Source: an uncultured Collinsella sp.
Lineage (GTDB): Bacteria; Actinomycetota; Coriobacteriia; Coriobacteriales; Coriobacteriaceae
Length of the DNA stretch: 5,480 bases
Direction: 5' to 3'
Assembly: GCA_902478985.1 (NCBI GenBank)
Contig: CABSNH010000110.1
Coordinates: 1-5,480 of the forward strand
This document shows, in pieces, positions 4,745 through 5,480 of the stretch. The notes under the pieces were generated by a model that was given only the letters and a program-made list of their open reading frames with translations, had not been told where the DNA came from and searched no databases. Each line of letters opens with the position of its first letter. Positions within the stretch are counted from its first letter, which is position 1. The translations under genes were made by a program, and so were the position numbers.

Positions 4745-5480
4745 TGCCAAAGTATTCTACCGCGTTCGGGATGGACGTCCACCTGAGGTCGACCACCGTC
4801 TGCGCCCTCGACGCGGACACCGGCGAGGCCGTGACGAGGAGGTTCCCCGGCAACCCCTGGGGCGAGATCGCCGGGTGGATGGACGGGTTCCCCGGGCCGT
4901 CGCTCGCGGCCTACGAGAGCGGCTATCTCGGCTTCGCCCCGCAAAGGGAGCTCGCCGGGCTCGGCGTCGAGTGCGTCGTCGCCGCGGTCTCGAAGATCCC
5001 CAGGTCGGCCGCCGACTCGGCCTCCAAGAACGACAGGAACGACGCCGCCAGGATGGCCAAGGCGATACTCGCCCACGACATCTCCCCCGTATGGGTCCCC
5101 TCCCCCGAGGTCGAAGGCATCAGGGACCTCGCCGGCGCCTACGACGGGGCGACCGCGCGCCTGGCGACCGCCAAGCAGCGGCTGCTCGCCTTCCTCGCAA
5201 AGCGGGGGTTCGTCTACGGCGGCGCCACGCCCGCCGGCAACCCGAGGAAGTACTGGACCTACGACTTCCTGAGGTGGCTCGACAAGGTCAGGCCGGGGGA
5301 CGATGGCGGGGTTCGGACGCTCGCCGCCCTGAGGAACGAGGTCGAGGCCGCGGCGGAGGCCCGGGCGGACCTGCTCTCCGAGTACAGGGCCGCCGTGGAT
5401 GCCAGCCCGATCGCCGCGGAGGTGGCCGCCCTCCAGTCGATCAAGGGCTGCGCCTTCGCGCTGGCCGCAGCCTTCTCGGC
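4744..5480 (+). CDS. IS110-family transposase (DEDD type), N-terminal part, runs off the window
   Basis: RNA-guided recombinase of the IS110 family, which cuts and joins DNA using a RuvC-like DEDD domain and a C-terminal domain with a catalytic serine. There are 245 codons in the window and no stop. The DEDD residues are D11 (FGMDVH), E58 (AYESGY), D97 and D100 (KNDRNDAARMA). A charged helical stretch (about 133-220) follows, then LQSIKGCAFALAAAFS (230-245), which looks like the start of the C-terminal Transposase_20 domain; the catalytic serine lies beyond the edge. The ATG at 4744 follows GGGAGG by 5 nt. Nothing in the visible part suggests a frameshift or premature stop, so the element may be intact. 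Codon use (AGG-rich Arg, very GC-rich third positions) differs from the flanking genes. Confidence 0.95.
   Translation, partial: MPKYSTAFGMDVHLRSTTVCALDADTGEAVTRRFPGNPWGEIAGWMDGFPGPSLAAYESGYLGFAPQRELAGLGVECVVAAVSKIPRSAADSASKNDRNDAARMAKAILAHDISPVWVPSPEVEGIRDLAGAYDGATARLATAKQRLLAFLAKRGFVYGGATPAGNPRKYWTYDFLRWLDKVRPGDDGGVRTLAALRNEVEAAAEARADLLSEYRAAVDASPIAAEVAALQSIKGCAFALAAAFS

Larger units (their letters stand above)
4491..5480 (+). mobile_element. IS110-family insertion sequence, left part (right end beyond window)
   Basis: Identified by its DEDD transposase. The element lies downstream of pepT and its terminator, in the same direction. IS110 elements have no long terminal inverted repeats and usually leave only a tiny core duplication, so the left boundary cannot be read from one copy. 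It is placed here just after the terminator T-run (4489), which would be consistent with a CT core at 4491-4492, but a boundary nearer 4530-4545 is also possible. The coding part is very GC-rich and uses AGG for 13 of 18 arginines, unlike the CGC/CGT habit of pepT, which supports recent acquisition. Confidence 0.8.

Noticed and set aside
4338..5076. Minus-strand open frames across the IS leader and transposase start
   Set aside because: They cross a terminator and the antisense of a transposase with all DEDD residues, and carry no recognisable motif.
1..5480. CRISPR array, tRNA, rRNA, riboswitch or toxin-antitoxin pair
   Set aside because: No spaced direct repeats, cloverleaf, rRNA-like segment or known riboswitch core was seen on either strand.

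Overview
The window looks like a chromosomal piece of a GC-rich gut actinobacterium of the class Coriobacteriia, most likely Collinsella or a close relative. This rests on the overall protein character, high GC, Shine-Dalgarno-led genes, and gene types familiar from that group. It is an inference, not a database match.

Layout. Positions 1-152 hold no convincing gene. Three genes lie on the minus strand, read right to left: a DtxR/MntR-type metal-dependent repressor (2635-3057), a homocysteine S-methyltransferase family protein (1729-2622) and a phosphohexomutase (153-1553). The first two are 12 nt apart and probably form one operon. It is closed by a strong minus-strand intrinsic terminator at 1678-1703, so the phosphohexomutase is probably transcribed separately. 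On the plus strand a peptidase T gene (3178-4425) diverges from the repressor gene and ends at a strong, potentially bidirectional terminator (4444-4489). An IS110-family element follows: a transposase reading frame starts at 4744 and runs off the right edge, preceded by about 250 nt of structured non-coding DNA.

How the parts fit. The 120-bp divergent control region between the repressor and pepT carries a perfect 20-bp palindrome (3111-3130) next to -10-like boxes for both directions. It is a strong candidate operator, possibly for the repressor itself. If so, a metal signal may control both a probably zinc-dependent, sulphur amino acid-related methyltransferase and a zinc aminotripeptidase. 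The phosphohexomutase belongs to sugar-phosphate and envelope precursor metabolism and is a neighbour rather than an obvious partner.

The most interesting part is the right end. The IS110 leader folds on paper into several stem-loops in the place where IS110-group elements encode their bridge RNA (seekRNA). The known system class is described, but this copy's RNA, boundaries and target are not deducible with certainty from this window. Short matches between leader loops and the insertion-site sequence are given below as testable hypotheses.
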